From Planctomycetaceae bacterium (GTDB lineage: Bacteria; Planctomycetota; Planctomycetia; Planctomycetales; Planctomycetaceae), in NCBI GenBank assembly GCA_002722955.1, contig PBMZ01000050.1:1-50523 (forward strand): a stretch of 50,523 nt of DNA, written 5' to 3'. The position numbers and the translations under genes are program-made. Below, in pieces: positions 47,305-50,523 of this stretch (its first letter is position 1; each line of letters starts with the position of its first letter). The notes under the pieces are model-generated. The model made no database searches. It was not told where the DNA came from and worked only from the letters and a program-made list of their open reading frames with translations.

Positions 47305-48600
47305 ATGTTTCGACCTTCGCGCCGTGACTTCTTGCATGTTGGTTTTCTTGGTGGCCTTGGCCTTTCGTTAGACAGCTTCCTGCGAATGGAGTCTGCTCAA
47401 GCCGAGCAAAAGTTCTACGAAAGTAAAGAAGGCACGGCTAAGTCAGTCATCTTCATTTACTTGCCCGGTGGTATGGCTCACCAAGAGTCCTTCGACCCCA
47501 AACCATACGCCCCAATCGAGTATCGTGGTCCGATGGGTACGATTCCCTGCTCGATTTCCGGGGAACGCCTGAATCAGAACATGAAACAAACGGCAAAAAT
47601 CGCCGATAAAATCACGATTTGCCGCTCGATGTCACACGGTGAAGCTGCTCACGAGCGTGGCACTCACAACATGTTCACGGGTTACCGACCCAGCCCCGCC
47701 CTGCAGTTTCCGAGCATGGGTACGGTCGTTTCTCACGAGTTTCCACCGCGGAACAACCTGCCCCAATACGTGTGCATTCCGAATCAGCCGAACACGTTCG
47801 CGGGTACGGGCTACCTCAGCTCTGCCTACGCTCCGTTTAGCTTGGGTTCCGATCCGGCTAGTGGTGGCTTCAAAGTTCGCGACTTGAACTTGCCCGGTGG
47901 CGTTGATGACGCTCGCTTCGGTCGACGTCGCAGTGTCTTGGAAGCCGTCAATGATCACTTCGTCAAGAAAGAGAAAGCCGACTCGCTGGACGCTGTCGAT
48001 ACGTTCTATCAACGTGCCTACGGCATGGTTAGCTCGGTTGCTGCTCGCGAAGCATTCAATATTGGTGCTGAGCCCGCCGCGATTCGCGACAAGTATGGTC
48101 GTAACACTGCCGGTCAACGCATGTTGATGGCTCGCCGTTTGGTGGAAGCTGGGACACGCTTCGTTACGTTGACTTACGGTGGCTGGGACATGCACAGCGG
48201 CATTGCTGGTTCGATGAATCGTCAAATGCCGGCTTTGGATCAAGCGTTCGCCGCTTTGATCAGCGACTTGGAAGACCGTTCGATGTTGGACGAAACGATG
48301 GTCTGCATCGCGTCCGAATTCGGTCGTACTCCAAAGATCAACGGCAGTGCTGGTCGAGATCACTGGCCGAAGGTGTTCAGTGTTGTGCTCGGCGGTGGTG
48401 GTATCAAGCGAGGCTCGATCTATGGTATGTCGAACGCGACCGCCAGCGAGCCCGAAGAGAACGCCCTGAACGTTCAAGACTGGGCAACCACGATTTACAA
48501 GTGCATCGGTATCGTCGCCGACAAGGAGTTGATGGCTCCTGGCGATCGTCCGATCGAAATCGTCGATGGCGGCAAAGTTCGTCAAGAGTTGTTGGCCTGA
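47305..48600 (+). CDS. DUF1501 family exported protein
   Basis: A 431-residue DUF1501 protein with a Tat-like leader (RRDFLHVGFLGGLGLSLDSF). Hallmarks: YLPGGMAHQESFDPKPYAP, HERGTHNMFTGYRP, YGGWDMHSG and ASEFGRTPKIN. AAGGAG lies 7 nt before the ATG. The PPC-domain gene starts 127 bp downstream on the same strand; this pairing is frequent in planctomycetes, so the two may work together at the cell envelope. Confidence 0.93.
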   Translation: MFRPSRRDFLHVGFLGGLGLSLDSFLRMESAQAEQKFYESKEGTAKSVIFIYLPGGMAHQESFDPKPYAPIEYRGPMGTIPCSISGERLNQNMKQTAKIADKITICRSMSHGEAAHERGTHNMFTGYRPSPALQFPSMGTVVSHEFPPRNNLPQYVCIPNQPNTFAGTGYLSSAYAPFSLGSDPASGGFKVRDLNLPGGVDDARFGRRRSVLEAVNDHFVKKEKADSLDAVDTFYQRAYGMVSSVAAREAFNIGAEPAAIRDKYGRNTAGQRMLMARRLVEAGTRFVTLTYGGWDMHSGIAGSMNRQMPALDQAFAALISDLEDRSMLDETMVCIASEFGRTPKINGSAGRDHWPKVFSVVLGGGGIKRGSIYGMSNATASEPEENALNVQDWATTIYKCIGIVADKELMAPGDRPIEIVDGGKVRQELLA

Positions 48601-48727
48601 CGCGATTGGCGACAACCTAAGATTCAAGGCGGTCGGCTGTGTGAACAGTCGACCGCTTTCTAAATACACAGATTCGATAAGGGCGAAATCGGGAATTCGC
48701 CAAATCTCAATTTGAGGGGGACGTAGC

Positions 48728-50523
48728 ATGCGTCGAGTTAGGCTCGGTGTCTCGTTTGCGTTTGTCGTGGCTAGCCTCGTGTTGGCCAATTTGGTTCAAG
48801 CAGCCTCACCGTCGTTGAGCATTATTCTTCCGCGTGGATTACAACGCGGTGCAGAAACGACGCTGACATTCAGTGGTGCCCGCTTGGCAGATACTGAAGA
48901 AGTTCTCTTCTATTCGAAGGGCTTCACTGTCACGAAGATTGAGCCTAACGGCGCCAATCAGCTGAAGGTGACAATCAAAGTCGATCCAAAGACGCGCTGT
49001 GGCGAACACGTCGCCCAAGTGCGAACAAAGAGCGGCTTGTCCGATTACCGCAGCTTCTACGTCGGTCCGTATCCTGATCACGCGGAAGTCGAACCGAACA
49101 CTCAGTTCGAGGCGCCTCAAGCAATTCCGATGAACGTGACCGTTTCAGGTGTCGTCCAGAATGAGGACGTCGACTATTACGTCGTGGAAGCCAAGAAAGG
49201 CCAACGTGTCTCGGCGGAAGTCGAGGGCATGCGATTGGGCACTTACTTGTTTGATCCCTACGTCGCGATCCTCGATTCGAAACGATTCGAGTTATCTTCG
49301 TCCGACGACGCACCGTTGGCGTTCCAAGATGCCATCGCTTCGGTCATCGCGCCGGAAGATGGTAAATACTACGTTGAAGTTCGTGAAAGTGCCTATGCTG
49401 GCAACGGCAACTGTCGCTACCGTCTGCATGTCGGCCACTTCCCACGACCCACCGCCGTTTATCCGGCTGGTGGTAAGAAAGGCGAAGAAGTCGAAGTCGC
49501 GTTCTTAGGTGCTCCAGGCGGCGAGTTCAAGCAGAAATTCAAGCTGCCGACGGAAGACGAAATGGATTTCGGTCTTGAGCCGCAAATCGGGCAAGACTCA
49601 GCTCCTTCGCAACAAGTATTCCGCTTGTTCGATCACGGCAACGCGATGGAAAAAGAGCCCAACAATGGCTTTGCCGAAGCAACTCCAGCAGAACTGCCGT
49701 TGGCATTCAACGGAATCATTCAAGAAGCTGGCGACGTGGACATGTTCAAGTTCACCGCGAAGAAAGGCCAAGTTTTCGACATCGAATGTTACGCTCGACG
49801 TGTTCGCTCGGCCCTTGATCCGGTCATGAACCTGTACTATGCCAACGGACGCGGGATCACTGGCAACGACGATTCCCGCGGACCGGATAGCTTCTTCCGA
49901 GTCACTATTCCGGCGGATGGCGAATACGTGCTGCGAGTCACCGATCACTTGGGTCGCGGCGGCAAAGATTACGTCTACCGTATTGAATTGACACCACCAG
50001 AACGAAAAACAGTTTTGGGTATTCCGCGAGTCTCTCGTTACTCGCAATATCGTCAGTGGCTCGTTGTTCCTCGCGGCAACAAGTTCGCCACGTTGATCTC
50101 GGCCAGTCGCCGCAACTTTGGTGGCGAGTTGGTCTTGAATCCACAAGGCATGCCCGCTGGCTTGACGATTCACGCCGAGCCGATGGCCTCGAACTTAAGC
50201 GTCATGCCCGTCGTGATCGAAGCGGCCGCAGACGCACCGTTGGCAGGAGCTTTGGTCGACTTTACTGCTCGACACGTCGATGAGAATCAAAAGATTCCGT
50301 CGGGTTATGAGAATCTCGCCGATTACATTCGCGGTGGTCCCGGACAATCGATTTACTGGCGTCGAAAAGTCGACCGACTTGCCGTCGCCGTTGTGGAAGA
50401 AGTGCCGTATTCCCTGGAAATCGTGCAACCCAAAGTACCTTTGGTTCGCAATGGTTCCATGCAACTGAAGATCGTCGCCCACAAGAAAGAGGGATGGGAT
50501 GAGCAGATCAACGTTCAGTTGCC
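48728..50523 (+). CDS. Exported protein with two PPC-like domains (3' end beyond window)
   Basis: At least 598 residues from the ATG at 48728 (GAGGGGG upstream); the C-terminus lies outside the window. A signal peptide (VASLVLANLVQA) and an IPT/TIG-like N-terminal domain (ILPRGLQRGAETTLTFSG) come first. Two PPC-like beta domains follow: about 120-235 (VEPNTQFEAPQAIPM, then DVDYYVVEAKKGQ) and about 310-425 (KEPNNGFAEATPAELPL, then DVDMFKFTAKKGQ). Such proteins are probably secreted or surface-attached; no enzyme domain is visible in the part present. Confidence 0.88.
   Translation, partial: MRRVRLGVSFAFVVASLVLANLVQAASPSLSIILPRGLQRGAETTLTFSGARLADTEEVLFYSKGFTVTKIEPNGANQLKVTIKVDPKTRCGEHVAQVRTKSGLSDYRSFYVGPYPDHAEVEPNTQFEAPQAIPMNVTVSGVVQNEDVDYYVVEAKKGQRVSAEVEGMRLGTYLFDPYVAILDSKRFELSSSDDAPLAFQDAIASVIAPEDGKYYVEVRESAYAGNGNCRYRLHVGHFPRPTAVYPAGGKKGEEVEVAFLGAPGGEFKQKFKLPTEDEMDFGLEPQIGQDSAPSQQVFRLFDHGNAMEKEPNNGFAEATPAELPLAFNGIIQEAGDVDMFKFTAKKGQVFDIECYARRVRSALDPVMNLYYANGRGITGNDDSRGPDSFFRVTIPADGEYVLRVTDHLGRGGKDYVYRIELTPPERKTVLGIPRVSRYSQYRQWLVVPRGNKFATLISASRRNFGGELVLNPQGMPAGLTIHAEPMASNLSVMPVVIEAAADAPLAGALVDFTARHVDENQKIPSGYENLADYIRGGPGQSIYWRRKVDRLAVAVVEEVPYSLEIVQPKVPLVRNGSMQLKIVAHKKEGWDEQINVQL

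Overview
The window looks like chromosomal DNA of a planctomycete, most likely Pirellulaceae (Rhodopirellula/Blastopirellula-like). The evidence is the combination of three DUF1501 proteins, two CxPxR sulfatases, a ThuA-like protein, TIGR03009 and DUF1598 family proteins, a DUF1559 prepilin-like protein with an H-X9-DG end, a PEP-CTERM protein, a LEPR-XLL-type secretion leader and PPC repeats. Family names come from recognition of the sequences; no search was run.

Layout. 1-3279 (minus) is the N-terminal part of a giant secreted cyclophilin fused to RTX calcium-binding repeats. 3784-7661 (plus) holds a DUF1501 protein, a degenerate trypsin-like protein, a PH-domain membrane protein and a diacylglycerol-kinase-like enzyme. 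7668-8093 (minus) is a small lipoprotein-like frame broken by a stop. 8642-17269 (plus) is a five-gene redox cluster: a diheme cytochrome b, a decaheme cytochrome c, a cytochrome c with one CX4CH and four CXXCH motifs, a NuoE-NuoF fusion, and an iron-sulfur protein that joins a NuoG-like front end, two cyclic-nucleotide-binding domains and a four-cluster ferredoxin tail. 17332-19797 (minus) contains two more reading frames broken only by in-frame stops, flanking a PEP-CTERM protein.

19971-28890 carries a Tat-exported TIM-barrel protein, a DUF4013-like membrane protein, a prepilin-like DUF1559 protein, a hom / histidine phosphatase / HAD operon, a TIGR03009-PASTA protein and a monoheme cytochrome-like protein. 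29180-35324 (minus) is a chaperone block: groEL with a His-rich GGM tail, groES, a second groEL without the tail, dnaJ, grpE and an FmdB-like zinc ribbon. 35745-50523 holds a GAF-SpoIIE phosphatase, two further DUF1501 proteins, two sulfatases, mutM, a DUF1598 protein, a ThuA-like protein and the start of a PPC-domain protein.

The most interesting unit is the redox cluster. It contains what is needed to move electrons from cytoplasmic NADH through iron-sulfur carriers and membrane heme b to periplasmic multiheme cytochromes, with a possible cyclic-nucleotide input built into the iron-sulfur subunit. It has no hydrogenase, molybdopterin or proton-pumping subunit. Two secondary themes are three genes interrupted by nonsense codons without frameshifts, and many large imperfect palindromes in the gaps between genes. 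I saw no tRNA, rRNA, CRISPR array or transposase.
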